Shown piece after piece: positions 48,153 to 58,125 of a stretch of 64,000 nucleotides of DNA. The DNA lies in contig MPMX01000011.1 in assembly GCA_002238725.1 (NCBI GenBank), positions 1 to 64,000 on the forward strand. Direction: 5' to 3'. The DNA comes from Rhodospirillaceae bacterium bin65. GTDB lineage: Bacteria; Pseudomonadota; Alphaproteobacteria; Bin65. Under the pieces are notes generated by a model, which ran no database searches, had not been told where the DNA came from, and saw only the letters and a list, made by a program, of their open reading frames with translations. The position numbers were made by a program, and so were the translations under genes. Within the stretch, counting starts at the first letter, position 1. Every line of letters starts with the position of its first letter.

Positions 48153-49361
48153 TCACCGCATCGTCAACTCATGGGCGATCCGCCGCGCCGCCCGGTCGAC
48201 TCCGAGAACATCGTCGATCGAGCGTATCTCGTGTTGCGGCCCGCGCGAGAGGGTCTCCTCGACGGTTTCGGCGATTTCGAGAAAGGCGATCCGCCCGTCC
48301 AGAAAGGCGGCAACGGCAATTTCGTTGGCAGCATTGAGCACCGCCGGAGCCGCGCCACCGGCGTCCAACGCTGCACGGGACAGCGCCAGGGCCGGAAACC
48401 TGTCGAGATCGGGCGCTTCGAATGTGAGCGGCCCGGCCGCCGGCAGATCCAGCCTTGCGGAGGGCGATACCATGCGTTTCGGCCAGGCCATGGCATAGGC
48501 GATAGGCGTGCGCATGTCCGGCGTGCCCATCTGGGCCAGCGTCGATCCATCGACGTAGTCGACCATGGAATGGACGACCGATTGCGGATGCACCACGATG
48601 GCGATCTGGTCCTTCTCCACGGGAAACAGGTGCCAGGCCTCGATCACCTCAAGGCCCTTGTTCATCAACGTCGCCGAATCGACGGATATCTTGGCGCCCA
48701 TGTCCCAGTTCGGGTGGGCGACAGCCTCGGCCGGGGTCGCCGCCGCCATCCGTTCGCGGGTCCAGTTCAGGAACGGACCGCCGGACGCCGTCAGCACAAT
48801 GCGAGCCACCCGTTCGGGTTGGTCGTAATCGAAAACCTGGAAGATTGCGTTGTGTTCTGAATCGACCGGCAACAGGGTCGCGCCGCAGCGCTGCACCTCG
48901 GCCTGAACAAAATCGCCGGCGCAGACCAGGCTTTCCTTGTTGGCCAACGCTACGATCGTGCCCTGCCGGATCGCTCGCAGGGTCGGCTCCAGCCCGGCGG
49001 CGCCGACGATGCCGGCCATAACCCAGTCAACCGGACGGGCTGCCGCTTCGGCGATCGCCTCCCTCCCTGCCGCCACCGCGATACCGGTCCCGGCGAGTCC
49101 GTCCTTGAGGGCGCCATAGAGCGCCGGGTCGCCAATTGCCGCCAGACACGCATCGGTCTTCAGCGCCTGCTGGATCAGAAGCTCGACATTTCGGTGGGCG
49201 GTGAGCGCCTCGATCGCGAAATGCTCCGGTTGGCGGGCAACCAGATCCAGCGTGCTCTGTCCGATCGAACCGGTCGAGCCGAGAATTGTGATGCGCCGGG
49301 GCCCGTCGTTAACTGCCGAAGCACTGCCGCTCGAGGCGGGATGGGGGCCACCTAAAGCCAT
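48153..49361 (-). CDS. dxr: 1-deoxy-D-xylulose 5-phosphate reductoisomerase
   Basis: MEP-pathway enzyme making 2-C-methylerythritol 4-phosphate. NADPH motif ITILGSTGSIGQSTLDLV follows a short Ser/Ala-rich leader, and the metal/substrate blocks PVDSEHNAIFQ and ASGGPFLNWTRE are intact. Length 402 is slightly longer than usual because of the leader. It overlaps the cdsA stop by 10 nt. The 176-bp gap to rseP (47977-48152) has no gene and may hold an internal promoter. Confidence 0.96.
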   Translation of the reverse strand: MALGGPHPASSGSASAVNDGPRRITILGSTGSIGQSTLDLVARQPEHFAIEALTAHRNVELLIQQALKTDACLAAIGDPALYGALKDGLAGTGIAVAAGREAIAEAAARPVDWVMAGIVGAAGLEPTLRAIRQGTIVALANKESLVCAGDFVQAEVQRCGATLLPVDSEHNAIFQVFDYDQPERVARIVLTASGGPFLNWTRERMAAATPAEAVAHPNWDMGAKISVDSATLMNKGLEVIEAWHLFPVEKDQIAIVVHPQSVVHSMVDYVDGSTLAQMGTPDMRTPIAYAMAWPKRMVSPSARLDLPAAGPLTFEAPDLDRFPALALSRAALDAGGAAPAVLNAANEIAVAAFLDGRIAFLEIAETVEETLSRGPQHEIRSIDDVLGVDRAARRIAHELTMR

Positions 49362-50233
49362 GGCGTTTCCACGCCGCCGCGCAGCGAAGCCGCCACGGCG
49401 ACCAGGATCATGGCCGGAACGACGCCGTCGATACGATCCAACAATCCGCCGTGTCCCGGTATCGACTTTCCGGAATCCTTAGCGTCGAACTGGCGCTTGA
49501 GCCGCGATTCGAACAGGTCGCCGGCCTGCGCCACCAGGCTTACGACAACCGCCGCAGCGACGTGGAAGCCGGCCGCCGGCCGGTCGGCGGCCAGGGCGAA
49601 CAGCAGCCCGGCCAGAGCGGCAAAAGCCAGCCCGCCGAAAAAACCGGACCAGGTCTTGTTCGGGCTCAGCCGCGGCGCGAGTTTGCGCCCGCCGACCGCC
49701 CGGCCGGCCAGGAAGGCGCCGATATCGGTGAACGCGACCACCCAGAAAATCCAGGCGACGGCCCACGCTCCGTCCCGGAACATGTCAAAAAGGGCGACAG
49801 CGGCCCAGGCCGCGCCGCCGATGTAAAACACGCCGGCGCCCATCCAAAAGGCATCCGACGGGCGCTCGGGGCGTACCAGCAATGCAGTCGCCGGCGCTCC
49901 CAGAATCAGAACCAATGACGCCTCGATTGACAAGGCGAACGAGACCAGCCCTACGACGACGAGGCAGACGGCAATCAGCGCATAACCGCCCCGCGCGACC
50001 TTCCCCCGGCCGCACAGTCCAGCCCATTCCCAGGCCATCAGCCCGGCAGCGGCGAAAACCAGCAGATGGAAGAAGGGCCAGCCGAGATAAAGGCAGGCAA
50101 CCAGAAGGCCCGACAGGCAGATCGCGGACAGTACACGGGCCAGAACCTCACCCGATCCTCTCAACGCATCCACCCTTGCCGGGGAAGCGATGGTCGGTTC
50201 CGCCGCGGCGGCCCGATCAGCCGACAGCGCCAT
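49352..50233 (-). CDS. cdsA: Phosphatidate cytidylyltransferase
   Basis: Makes CDP-diacylglycerol for phospholipid synthesis. A 293-residue polytopic protein with the family signature near the C-terminus (DLFESRLKRQFDAKDSGKSI then PGHGGLLDRIDG) and the GRKLAPRLSPNKTWSG cytosolic block. Start ATG at 50233 (MALSADRAA) is preferred; the frame upstream reads across uppS. It overlaps uppS by 17 nt. Confidence 0.95.
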   Translation of the reverse strand: MALSADRAAAAEPTIASPARVDALRGSGEVLARVLSAICLSGLLVACLYLGWPFFHLLVFAAAGLMAWEWAGLCGRGKVARGGYALIAVCLVVVGLVSFALSIEASLVLILGAPATALLVRPERPSDAFWMGAGVFYIGGAAWAAVALFDMFRDGAWAVAWIFWVVAFTDIGAFLAGRAVGGRKLAPRLSPNKTWSGFFGGLAFAALAGLLFALAADRPAAGFHVAAAVVVSLVAQAGDLFESRLKRQFDAKDSGKSIPGHGGLLDRIDGVVPAMILVAVAASLRGGVETPWL

Positions 50234-50948
50234 AACGGCGCTCCCGCTGACAGTATTCCGATACCGCGTCCTGCAGTGTATCGGCATCGAAATCCGGCCA
50301 CAGGCATTTTGTGAATACAAGTTCGGCGTAGGCCGATTGCCAGAGCAGGAAATTGCTCAAGCGCTGCTCGCCGCTGGTCCGGATAACAAGATCCGGATCC
50401 GGGATATCGCTGGTCAGCAAATGGCGGGAAAATTCCTCCTGCCCGATTGCGTCCGGATCGAGATCGCCCCGCGCAATCCTGGTGGCCATCCGGCGGGCGG
50501 CGCCCAAAATTTCGTCCCGGCTGCCGTAGCTGAGGGCGATGACCAGCGTAATGACATTATTGCCGGCGGTATGCCTTTCGGCATGATCGATCTGCGCAAT
50601 GATATCCGCCGGCAGGCGCGACCTGTCGCCGATGAATCGAAGCCGGACGCCCTGTTCGTGCAACTCGGCGATTTCGCTGCGCAGATAGTGGCGCAGCAGT
50701 TCCATCAGTTCCCTGACCTCGGCCGGTGGACGGTTCCAGTTCTCGGACGAGAACCCGTAGAGCGTCAGGTATCGGATGCCGTTGGCGACCGCCGCCTTTA
50801 CGGTCCGGCGTACGGCATCGACGCCATGCCTGTGGCCGACCGTGCGCGGCAGGCCGCGGGCCTTCGCCCAGCGGCCATTGCCGTCCATGATGATCGCGAT
50901 GTGGCGTGGCGGCGCCTGAACGATCGCTAAGGGCGAAACGGCGTCCAT
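50217..50948 (-). CDS. uppS: Isoprenyl transferase (undecaprenyl diphosphate synthase)
   Basis: Cis-prenyltransferase producing undecaprenyl diphosphate. IMDGNGRWAKARGLPRTVGHRHG holds the catalytic Asp and pyrophosphate-binding residues, and DLVIRTSGEQRLSNFLLWQSAYAEL is the second signature. Length 243 is normal. It is 12 bp downstream of frr. Confidence 0.97.
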   Translation of the reverse strand: MDAVSPLAIVQAPPRHIAIIMDGNGRWAKARGLPRTVGHRHGVDAVRRTVKAAVANGIRYLTLYGFSSENWNRPPAEVRELMELLRHYLRSEIAELHEQGVRLRFIGDRSRLPADIIAQIDHAERHTAGNNVITLVIALSYGSRDEILGAARRMATRIARGDLDPDAIGQEEFSRHLLTSDIPDPDLVIRTSGEQRLSNFLLWQSAYAELVFTKCLWPDFDADTLQDAVSEYCQRERRYGAVG

Positions 50949-50960
50949 ATCCGACCGACT

Positions 50961-51518
50961 CTAGACCTGCATGATCTCGCCCCTTTTCTGGGCGAGCAGC
51001 GCGTCGATGTCTCCGATGTGCGAGTCGGTCACCTTCTGGATATCGTCAGCCCGGGCGTGATGCTCGTCCTGCGAAATTTCGCCGGTCTTCTCGGCTTTCT
51101 TGAGGGTGTCCATACCGTCGCGGCGCACGTTGCGCACCGCAACCTTCGCTTGCTCCGCATAGTTGCCCGCCACCTTGACGAGTTCCTTGCGGCGCTCTTC
51201 GGTCAGGTCCGGCAGCGGCACTCGGATTACCTGCCCCTCCGTTTGCGGATTGAGGCCCAGATCGGAAGCGCGGATGGCTTTTTCGACTACCCCGACCAGA
51301 TTGGTATCCCACACCTGCACCGTCAGCAGGCGCGGCTCGGGCGCCGAGATATTACTGACCTGGTTCAGCGGCATCTGTGCGCCGTAAGCTTCCACCGTTA
51401 TCGGTTCCAGCAGACCGGTCGATGCACGACCGGTTCGCAAGCCGGCCAGATCGCCGCGCAGCGACTCCATCGCGCCGTCCATCCGGCGTTTGATGTCTTT
51501 CAGAACGGGATCGATCAT
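50961..51518 (-). CDS. frr: Ribosome recycling factor
   Basis: A 185-residue recycling factor. The [19 protein letters not shown] segment and the C-terminal [29 protein letters not shown] helix match the family. It is 120 bp downstream of pyrH. Confidence 0.97.
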   Translation of the reverse strand: MIDPVLKDIKRRMDGAMESLRGDLAGLRTGRASTGLLEPITVEAYGAQMPLNQVSNISAPEPRLLTVQVWDTNLVGVVEKAIRASDLGLNPQTEGQVIRVPLPDLTEERRKELVKVAGNYAEQAKVAVRNVRRDGMDTLKKAEKTGEISQDEHHARADDIQKVTDSHIGDIDALLAQKRGEIMQV

Positions 51519-51638
51519 GGCCCGGCCTCCGGTTCCGTTTCTCCGCGTGGCGGCACCGTTGCAGTCAACCGGCGCTTCTTTTCTCGTGTGACGCCTATAC
51601 TGCTTGTTTTTATCAGAATGTTCTAAGGGGAAAATGCC

Positions 51639-52358
51639 TTATTCGGCGATGATGGTGAAGGAGCCCCGGCCGTGAACGATGTCGGCAATCGATCCTGGAG
51701 ACTGGATCGAAAAGACAACGATCGGGATGCCGTTTTCCCTTGCCAACGCTATGGCGGTCGCGTCCATGACCCCTAGGTTCCGGCTCAACGCCTCAGTGAA
51801 GGTCAAGGCCTCGTATCGTGCCGCCGACGGATTGCCAGCCGGGTCTTCGCTGTATACTCCGTCCACCTTGGTCCCCTTGAGCAGGGCGTCGCAATTCATT
51901 TCCGAAGCGCGTAGCGCAGCGGCGGTATCCGTCGTGAAGAAGGGATTGCCGGTTCCGGCTGCGAAAATCACCACCCGGCCCTTTTCGAGATGCCGGACGG
52001 CGCGGCGACGGATATAGGGTTCGGAGACGGTCGACATCGGGATAGCCGACTGGACCCTCGTATTCACGCCCAGTTGCTCCAGCGCGCCCTGGATCGCCAG
52101 CGAGTTCATGACCGTCGCCAGCATGCCCATATAGTCGCCGGTCGACCGGTCGATGGCGTGGGCTGCGGACTGTATGCCCCGAAAAATATTGCCACCGCCG
52201 ACGACAAGACAGATTTCGATCCCGATATCGTGGATCGATTTCACTTCCTTTGCGATACGTTCCAGCGTTTCCGGGTCCAGCCCGAAATTCCGTCCGCCCA
52301 TCAAGGCTTCGCCGGACAACTTGAGAAGGACGCGCCTGTATGCCGGTTCGTCCTTCAT
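51639..52358 (-). CDS. pyrH: Uridylate kinase
   Basis: Phosphorylates UMP to UDP. A 239-residue amino-acid-kinase-fold protein with [11 protein letters not shown] at the start, [12 protein letters not shown] and the [17 protein letters not shown] nucleotide-binding block. It sits 48 bp after tsf. Confidence 0.97.
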   Translation of the reverse strand: MKDEPAYRRVLLKLSGEALMGGRNFGLDPETLERIAKEVKSIHDIGIEICLVVGGGNIFRGIQSAAHAIDRSTGDYMGMLATVMNSLAIQGALEQLGVNTRVQSAIPMSTVSEPYIRRRAVRHLEKGRVVIFAAGTGNPFFTTDTAAALRASEMNCDALLKGTKVDGVYSEDPAGNPSAARYEALTFTEALSRNLGVMDATAIALARENGIPIVVFSIQSPGSIADIVHGRGSFTIIAE

Positions 52359-52406
52359 GGGCCCTGGCTCCCGGTTTCGATGTCCTGTGCCGGCGTCGCG
52401 GCAGGA

Positions 52407-53330
52407 TCAGCCGGCAAGCTGGGCAACTTCAGCCGCGAAGTCGTCTTCCTTGCGTTCGACGCCTTCACCAAGCTGATAGCGCGCGAATCCGGCGATCTCA
52501 ACCGGCGTTCCCAACTCTTTCGCAGCGGCGTCGATGACCTTTGAAACCTTCGACTCGCCGTCGATCACCCAGGTCTGATTCATCAGCACAACTTCCTCGA
52601 AGAATTTGCGCAGCCGGCCCTCGATCATCTTCTCGACGATTTCTGGCGGTTTGCCGCTGGTCGCCGCCTGTTCGCGCAGAATTTCGCGCTCCTTCTCGAC
52701 CGTCTCGGCATCCAGGTCTTCGGCGGTTACCGCCCGCGGGCTGCTCGCCGCGACGTGCATGGCAACCTGCTTGCCGAGCTTATGCAGTGCTTCGGCATCG
52801 CCGGCGGATTTCACGCCCACCAGCACGCCGATCTTGCCCAGGCCCGGCGCCGCTGAATTGTGCATATAGGAGGCGACGACCCCCTCACCGACGCTCAGGC
52901 AGACAGAGCGGCGCAGGGTCATGTTCTCGCCGATCGTCGCGATCAGGTTGGTGAGTTCGCCTTCGACCGTGCGCGCGCCGCCCGGATAGTCCGCAGATTT
53001 CAGCGCCGCCAGATCGCCGCCGACTTCGAGCGCCACATCGGATGCCGCCCCCACAAAAGCCTGGAACCCTTCGTTGCGCGCCACGAAATCTGTTTCCGCG
53101 TTGACTTCTACCAACGCGCCGCGCGCGCCGTCGGTACGCAGGCCGACCAGCCCTTCCGCCGTAACACGGCCGGATTTCTTGGCCGCCGCCGCGAGACCCT
53201 TCTTGCGCAGCCATTCGCCGGCCATCTCGATATCGCCGCCGGCTTCGACCAGAGCCTTTTTGCAGTCCAACATGCCGGCGCCCGTGCGGCCGCGCAGTTC
53301 CTTCACCATGGACGCACTGATTTGAGCCAT
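52407..53330 (-). CDS. tsf: Translation elongation factor Ts
   Basis: Nucleotide exchange factor for EF-Tu. The product starts [23 protein letters not shown], the conserved N-terminal module, and has the [15 protein letters not shown] block. The ATG at 53330 gives 307 residues, the usual length; the frame extends to 53393 without family homology. Confidence 0.97.
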   Translation of the reverse strand: MAQISASMVKELRGRTGAGMLDCKKALVEAGGDIEMAGEWLRKKGLAAAAKKSGRVTAEGLVGLRTDGARGALVEVNAETDFVARNEGFQAFVGAASDVALEVGGDLAALKSADYPGGARTVEGELTNLIATIGENMTLRRSVCLSVGEGVVASYMHNSAAPGLGKIGVLVGVKSAGDAEALHKLGKQVAMHVAASSPRAVTAEDLDAETVEKEREILREQAATSGKPPEIVEKMIEGRLRKFFEEVVLMNQTWVIDGESKVSKVIDAAAKELGTPVEIAGFARYQLGEGVERKEDDFAAEVAQLAG

Positions 53331-53422
53331 TTCGCCCTCTTGTTTGCTGGCTATCGTTTGCCGGTCGCTCCGCCGGGCGGCACCCGACAGCACCGACCGT
53401 TCGTCTGCTTGCGCCAGGCCGG

Positions 53423-54376
53423 TCAGCCGGACGCAGCTTCCTGCCCGACCGCTTCGGGAGATGCTTCGGGGGTTGCTTCCGAAGTCGTTTCAGCAGTTGC
53501 TTCCGGAGTCGTTTCGGGGGCTGCTTTCTGAGCCGGTTCTTCGCTCTCGGCTGGCGTTTCGTTCGATGCGGCCGGCTCAGCTGCCGTGTCTGTCGTCCCG
53601 GCCTCCCCGTCCGCAGCGGCGTCCGGAAGTTCCTCCGCCATCGGCGCTTCGGCTTCGCCCAGATCGCCGCCGGATAGCGCCACTTCCTGCGCCAGACCGT
53701 CCAGCACCGCACCCCAGAACAAATCCAGGTAAATCTCAATGGCACGCAGCGAATCGTCGTTGCCCGGCACCGGGTAATCGATACCTTTGGGATCGCTGTT
53801 GCTGTCGATCACGGCGATCACCGGAATCTTCAGCTTGTTCGCCTCGGCGACCGCGATCGCCTCTTTGTTGGTGTCGATGACGACGATTATGTCCGGCAGT
53901 GCGGACATCTCCTTGATGCCGCCCAGCGCCTTTTCCAGCTTGTCGCGCTCGCGGGTAAGCTGCAGCAGCTCCTTCTTGGTCAGGCCCTGGGTTTCTTCCT
54001 CGTTGCCGAGCTGTGCATCGAGTGTTTTCAGGCGCGCAATGGAGCGCTGGATCGTCGACCAGTTGGTTAGCATGCCGCCAAGCCAGCGGTGGTCGACATA
54101 GAACTGGCCGCAACGCTCGGCCGACTGTGCGATCATACGCGAGGCCTGCCGTTTGGTACCGACGAACAGAACCCGGCCGCCGGCCGCTGCGACGTCGCGC
54201 ACCGCATTCATGGCGCGTTGCAGCATCGGCACGGTCTGCTGCAGATCGATGATATGGACATTATTGCGCGCGCCGAAGATGTAGGGTGACATCTTCGGGT
54301 TCCAGCGGCGTGTGTTGTGTCCGAAATGGACGCCGGCCTCAAGCAGCTGGCGCATGGTGAAGCTTGGCATCGCCAT
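53423..54376 (-). CDS. rpsB: 30S ribosomal protein S2 with acidic C-terminal extension
   Basis: S2 core of about 235 residues ([18 protein letters not shown] start; signature [30 protein letters not shown] near 220) followed by about 75 residues rich in Ala, Glu, Pro and Thr built from irregular short repeats. Extended S2 tails are known in alphaproteobacteria. The 317-residue total is longer than the usual 240-260. It leads the rpsB-tsf pair. Confidence 0.96.
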   Translation of the reverse strand: MAMPSFTMRQLLEAGVHFGHNTRRWNPKMSPYIFGARNNVHIIDLQQTVPMLQRAMNAVRDVAAAGGRVLFVGTKRQASRMIAQSAERCGQFYVDHRWLGGMLTNWSTIQRSIARLKTLDAQLGNEEETQGLTKKELLQLTRERDKLEKALGGIKEMSALPDIIVVIDTNKEAIAVAEANKLKIPVIAVIDSNSDPKGIDYPVPGNDDSLRAIEIYLDLFWGAVLDGLAQEVALSGGDLGEAEAPMAEELPDAAADGEAGTTDTAAEPAASNETPAESEEPAQKAAPETTPEATAETTSEATPEASPEAVGQEAASG

Positions 54377-54625
54377 GGAATTTTCCTTTACCGGTTCGAC
54401 CGCCGCGGACGTCTATCCGGAAATTGGCGCTTCCCGCGCCCCTGCCCGGACACCGGAACGACAAGACCGGAATACCCGGCTGCCGCAAATCCGCGTGAGG
54501 AGTTGAAGGACCAAGACCTAAGATGCCGCCGGCCTGTGCGCAACGGCGGAGGGCGGCATGCGGCAAATCTCCTGCTCCCGGCGCCGCGGACGGCACAAAT
54601 GCCTGCGCCGGCCGGTCAAGAGAAA
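54377..54625. other. rpsB upstream region
   Basis: About 250 bp with no supported gene between rpsB and the terminator of the upstream sulfide operon. It must hold the rpsB promoter and leader; no specific element was identified. Confidence 0.5.
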
Positions 54626-54652
54626 AGGGCCGCCCGGATCGGGCGGCCCTTG
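54626..54652 (-). terminator. Intrinsic terminator of the fccAB operon
   Basis: Perfect 12-bp stem AAGGGCCGCCCG / CGGGCGGCCCTT with a 3-nt loop. On the minus strand it is followed by TTTTCTCTT, so it would stop transcription coming from the flavocytochrome genes before rpsB. Confidence 0.85.
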
Positions 54653-54688
54653 TTCCTGCGGTTTTGCACCGCAGATCGACCTGCCGGA

Positions 54689-55963
54689 TCAGCCCCAGAT
54701 ATCCGCCGCGATGCTGGCATACCACCCGCTGGCATAGCGGGCTTCCTCCGCGCGGAAGCTGGCGGGCGCGCCCTTCGGGCTGACGCCGCCAGAGCCTTTC
54801 ACGCCGACCAGCTTACCACCCTGCCAGGCATAGACCTTGGCGACCGAGATGCCGTATTCCGGCGCCACCAGACTGTAGCAGGTGTTGGCAAAGGACGGGT
54901 CGGCCACGGCTTTGCCGGCCAGCGAATCGACCACCCCGGCGGCCACCACCTTGCCCTGGCTGCTCGCCGAAAAACCGGACTTCGGCATGGGCGAGGCAAT
55001 CGAGGCGTCGCCGATTACATAGACGTCCTTCTTCATGGTCGATGCGAAGGTCCGCCGGTCGATCGGGGCCCAGCCCGATTTGGCGGTGACGCCGGCGATA
55101 TCGGCCACCTTGCCCGCCTTTTGCGGCGGAATCAGGTTGACCACATCGCCCTTGTGCTTGGCGCCGAACTCGGTGATGACGGTCTTGCCGCCGACATCCA
55201 CTTCGGTCACCGGGCCGTCCTTCGACTGCGGGATGAACTCGATCATCGGTCCGTAGACTTTCTTCCAGCCCTCCAGGAACAAGGGCATCTTGGAGAACTT
55301 GTCCTTGGAATCGACGATCAGGACCTTCGACTTCGGCTTCTTGGTCTTGAGATAGTGGGCGATCATGCTGGCCCGTTCGTACGGCCCGGGCGGGCAGCGG
55401 AACGGATTGGCCGGCGGGGCCAGAATAACGACGCCGCCGTCCGCCATCGCCTCAAGCTGCTTGCGCAGCAGGACGGTCTGCGGACCGGCCTTCCAGGCGT
55501 GCGGAATTTTCTCCGCCGCCGCCGCGTCGTAGCCCTTGATCTTGCCCCACTGGAAGTCGATGCCCGGCGACAGGATGAGCCTGTCCCAGCCGATCGAAGC
55601 GCCGCCGGCGGTCGTCACCGTTTTCTTGGCGTGATCGACCCCCGTCACCATGTCTTGTACGACCTTGACGCCGCGCTTCTTCATCGCGTCGAAGCCGTGC
55701 CCGATCGATCCGATATCGCGCAGTCCGCCCAGCACCAGGTTGCTGAAGGGGCAGGTGTAGAAGGTCTTGTTCGGCTCGATCAGCGTTACGTCAACCGAAT
55801 CGCCGCCAAACATCTTGGCGTATTTGGCCGCGCTGGCACCGCCGAAGCCGCCGCCGACCACAACGATCCGGCCGCCCTTCCCCTGGGCGACCGCAGGGGC
55901 AGCGAACGCAGCCGCCGAAGCGCCTGCCGCCGCGGTAAATTCGCGTCGTGTCAGTCTGCTCAT
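54689..55963 (-). CDS. fccB: Sulfide dehydrogenase flavoprotein subunit (FccB/SoxF type)
   Basis: Periplasmic flavoprotein oxidising sulfide and passing electrons to a cytochrome c subunit. A twin-arginine signal ([16 protein letters not shown], residues 5-20), the FAD dinucleotide motif [13 protein letters not shown] (about 34-46), the cysteine for covalent FAD linkage or redox in [12 protein letters not shown], and the C-terminal [13 protein letters not shown] tail match FccB. The start at 55963 is chosen from the signal peptide. It is 11 bp downstream of the cytochrome gene. Confidence 0.92.
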   Translation of the reverse strand: MSRLTRREFTAAAGASAAAFAAPAVAQGKGGRIVVVGGGFGGASAAKYAKMFGGDSVDVTLIEPNKTFYTCPFSNLVLGGLRDIGSIGHGFDAMKKRGVKVVQDMVTGVDHAKKTVTTAGGASIGWDRLILSPGIDFQWGKIKGYDAAAAEKIPHAWKAGPQTVLLRKQLEAMADGGVVILAPPANPFRCPPGPYERASMIAHYLKTKKPKSKVLIVDSKDKFSKMPLFLEGWKKVYGPMIEFIPQSKDGPVTEVDVGGKTVITEFGAKHKGDVVNLIPPQKAGKVADIAGVTAKSGWAPIDRRTFASTMKKDVYVIGDASIASPMPKSGFSASSQGKVVAAGVVDSLAGKAVADPSFANTCYSLVAPEYGISVAKVYAWQGGKLVGVKGSGGVSPKGAPASFRAEEARYASGWYASIAADIWG

Positions 55964-55974
55964 GTCGCGACCTC

Positions 55975-56286
55975 CTATTTCACGGTGGCAAGATAACCGG
56001 CAAGCGCACTGATTTCCGCGTCGCTGTAACCCTTGGCTATCCGCTGCATCACTGTGGATTTCCGTTTGCCGTCCCGGAATCCGACCATCTCCTTGACGAT
56101 AAACGCCTTGTTCTTGCCGTTGATCGCGGGAATCGTATCCGGACTCTTGCCTGCCGGGCCGTGACAGCTGAAGCAGGACAGGGCGAGGTTGCGGCCGGAC
56201 GATTCCGCTTGGGCGCCGACCGGCGCGACGGCGACCAGCGCCGCAGCGATGAGCCCGGCTCCCGCCGGGCCGTATCCCAGTTTCAT
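55975..56286 (-). CDS. fccA: Cytochrome c subunit of sulfide dehydrogenase (FccA type)
   Basis: A 103-residue secreted monoheme cytochrome c. Signal peptide to about residue 27, heme site C38-F-S-C41-H42, and a Met-containing C-terminal region for the distal ligand. Single-heme FccA/SoxE-like subunits of this size pair with FccB. It precedes fccB in one operon. Confidence 0.9.
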   Translation of the reverse strand: MKLGYGPAGAGLIAAALVAVAPVGAQAESSGRNLALSCFSCHGPAGKSPDTIPAINGKNKAFIVKEMVGFRDGKRKSTVMQRIAKGYSDAEISALAGYLATVK

Positions 56287-56428
56287 GCGCTTCCTCCATC
56301 GTGTTCGTCGAACCGGAACAGCCGGCGTTCCGATCCGGTAACCTATGCTATGCCGCGTAGGCCGATGTTGGAAGCGGTTTTATAATGCCGATGCCGCAAT
56401 AATGCCGAATCTCGGACGTTACAGCACG

Positions 56429-56740
56429 CTAACTGCTGCAAAAGGCCTTGTGGACCGCCCCGATGATCGCCTCGACCTTCGGATCGCTGATCCGGTAGTA
56501 GATATTTCTCCGCCGGCGCCGGGTCGAGACCATGCCGCTACGGCGAAGCTGGGCCAGTTCCTGGGAAATGCTCGACTGCCGGACATCGAGCAACTGCTCG
56601 AGCTCCATGACATTGCGTTCGCAATTCACCAGGTAGCAGAGAATCAGCATGCGTTTCGGATTGCCGATCGTCTTCAGGAAGCGCGCTGCTTCCTCGGCGC
56701 TGCGCGCCATGGCCTCGGTATCGATGGTGTCGATGGCCAC
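56429..56740 (-). CDS. bigR: ArsR-family persulfide-sensing repressor (BigR/SqrR-like)
   Basis: A 103-residue winged-helix repressor. Cys35 (MLILCYLV) and Cys101 (HKAFCSS) match the cysteine pair that BigR and SqrR join by a sulfur bridge on exposure to hydropersulfide; an extra Cys40 is present. The recognition helix is RQSSISQELAQLRRSG. The GTG at 56740 is chosen because GGGGAG lies 9 nt upstream; the longer frame to 56851 adds a non-family leader, and an ATG at 56710 would be shorter. It lies upstream of fccAB in the same direction. Confidence 0.87.
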   Translation of the reverse strand: MAIDTIDTEAMARSAEEAARFLKTIGNPKRMLILCYLVNCERNVMELEQLLDVRQSSISQELAQLRRSGMVSTRRRRRNIYYRISDPKVEAIIGAVHKAFCSS

Positions 56741-56845
56741 GCGACGGCTCCCCGCTAATCCAACGCTATCGGCCTCTACCCGGCCCGCGGGCCGACGGTG
56801 TTTACCGGCCCAAACCGCTGCACAACATAGATTGTCGCGCGAAAT

Positions 56846-56861
56846 GTTCAAATTTTCGAAT
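56846..56861. promoter_or_regulatory. Candidate BigR/SqrR operator
   Basis: GTTC-N8-GAAT (in an AT-rich stretch otherwise rare here) lies about 106-121 bp upstream of the bigR start. It differs by one base from ATTC-N8-GAAT, the site recalled for SqrR. No match was seen in the 142-bp fccA-bigR gap. Confidence 0.35.
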
Positions 56862-56980
56862 GCGACGGTTCAAACTCAAGGTTCTGCGAAGCAGCGTGGA
56901 AAGCCGCGGATACCGGCGGGTGGCGGAATGTCTGATCAATGTGCGAACAGCCGATCTGAGCGCCCTTCGAGACCTGTCCG

Positions 56981-58084
56981 TCACCTCTTCTCGCACACCA
57001 GGTAGATGTGGACATAGTCCATGGCATGGCCTTCGGGGCTTTGCCGGACCCGGTCTTCGTAACTGTCGTAGAAGCGGTCGACGATCGCCTGTTTCTCCGC
57101 CGCCGGGCGGGCGGACGACAGGCCGGCCACGAAGGTGTGCTCGCTCCACGATCGCAGGGTCGGAATATAGTCGACGGCAAACCTGCCGGCATCGCCGTGG
57201 CCGGCGAATTCCCGTTCGTAGGGGCAGCGGACCACCCGGGTCTCGACATGCTTCAGCCGCAATCCGGCCCGGTACACCGGATTTTGCTCGTCTGTCAGCG
57301 GCGCGCAGAACTGATCGACGGTACGGTAGCACTGGGCGAAATTGGTGTTGCGGTATTCGCCGGGCGTTATCGTTCCCTCGTCCGCCAGCTCGCGCCACAA
57401 TTCGTTGAAGGTATCGAACATGCTGACACCGCCGGTATGGCCGAGGTAGCGGCCTTGCTCGTCGATGCCGAAATTGAACAGGGTCAAGTGCCCGCCGGCC
57501 ACGAGTTCCCGGGCGCGCTGCAGCAGCATGGCCTCCCAGTCCCGGGCGCCTTGCGCCTCGTAGGCCGCACGCACCGGGCCGGACGCGCCGACCATATGCA
57601 CGTGGTCGGGAATTTCGCAGGGCTTCTCGCTGATATAGTGCGAGGCCGTTGCGGAAAAACCGAGATGCAGGCTCGCGGGCGGAAAGATGCTCTTGTGAAA
57701 CGAGGTGCCGCTGGCGAAGCAGTAGACGTCCGTCATGTCGAGCAGCGGGCTTTCCAATTCGGTCAACCCATGGACATTCTGGAAGAGCTGGCTGAAATCG
57801 TTGCGTGGCAGGTCGGTATAGACCATCTGGATCGGATGGCCGGGCGCGCGCCGGCGCAGTACGCTCAGCACCTTGCCGATCATTTCGATCGACGTGCCGC
57901 CGTCAGCGCAGCCGATGTCCGCCACCGTGATCGGCCTGCCGTCGTCCGGGATGGGCAGCGAGTTCGCGGCGTCCAGAACCATTGGCGTCGCATTGTCGAT
58001 GACATCCTTGGCCCCGGCCGTCGACCTGGAATAGTAGCCGGCGCCCTTCATGGCGACATCGCGAATACTGGACGTGCCGGTCAT
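56981..58084 (-). CDS. SABATH-type SAM-dependent carboxyl methyltransferase
   Basis: A 367-residue methyltransferase of the SABATH family (PF03492), best known from plants where it makes methyl esters of salicylate, benzoate, jasmonate or xanthine alkaloids. Residues about 11-34 (AMKGAGYYSRSTAGAKDVID) and the SAM site ADIGCADGGTS (55-65) match the family, as does the LHLGFSATASHYISEKP block that lines the substrate pocket. The start at 58084 is chosen over a frame extension to 58141. Bacterial members occur, with unknown substrates. It is 42 bp downstream of the Ldh-like gene in the same direction. Confidence 0.88.
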   Translation of the reverse strand: MTGTSSIRDVAMKGAGYYSRSTAGAKDVIDNATPMVLDAANSLPIPDDGRPITVADIGCADGGTSIEMIGKVLSVLRRRAPGHPIQMVYTDLPRNDFSQLFQNVHGLTELESPLLDMTDVYCFASGTSFHKSIFPPASLHLGFSATASHYISEKPCEIPDHVHMVGASGPVRAAYEAQGARDWEAMLLQRARELVAGGHLTLFNFGIDEQGRYLGHTGGVSMFDTFNELWRELADEGTITPGEYRNTNFAQCYRTVDQFCAPLTDEQNPVYRAGLRLKHVETRVVRCPYEREFAGHGDAGRFAVDYIPTLRSWSEHTFVAGLSSARPAAEKQAIVDRFYDSYEDRVRQSPEGHAMDYVHIYLVCEKR

Positions 58085-58125
58085 TCTCGATCCCCCGATC
58101 GTTGGAAAAGCAGAAAAACGGCGGA

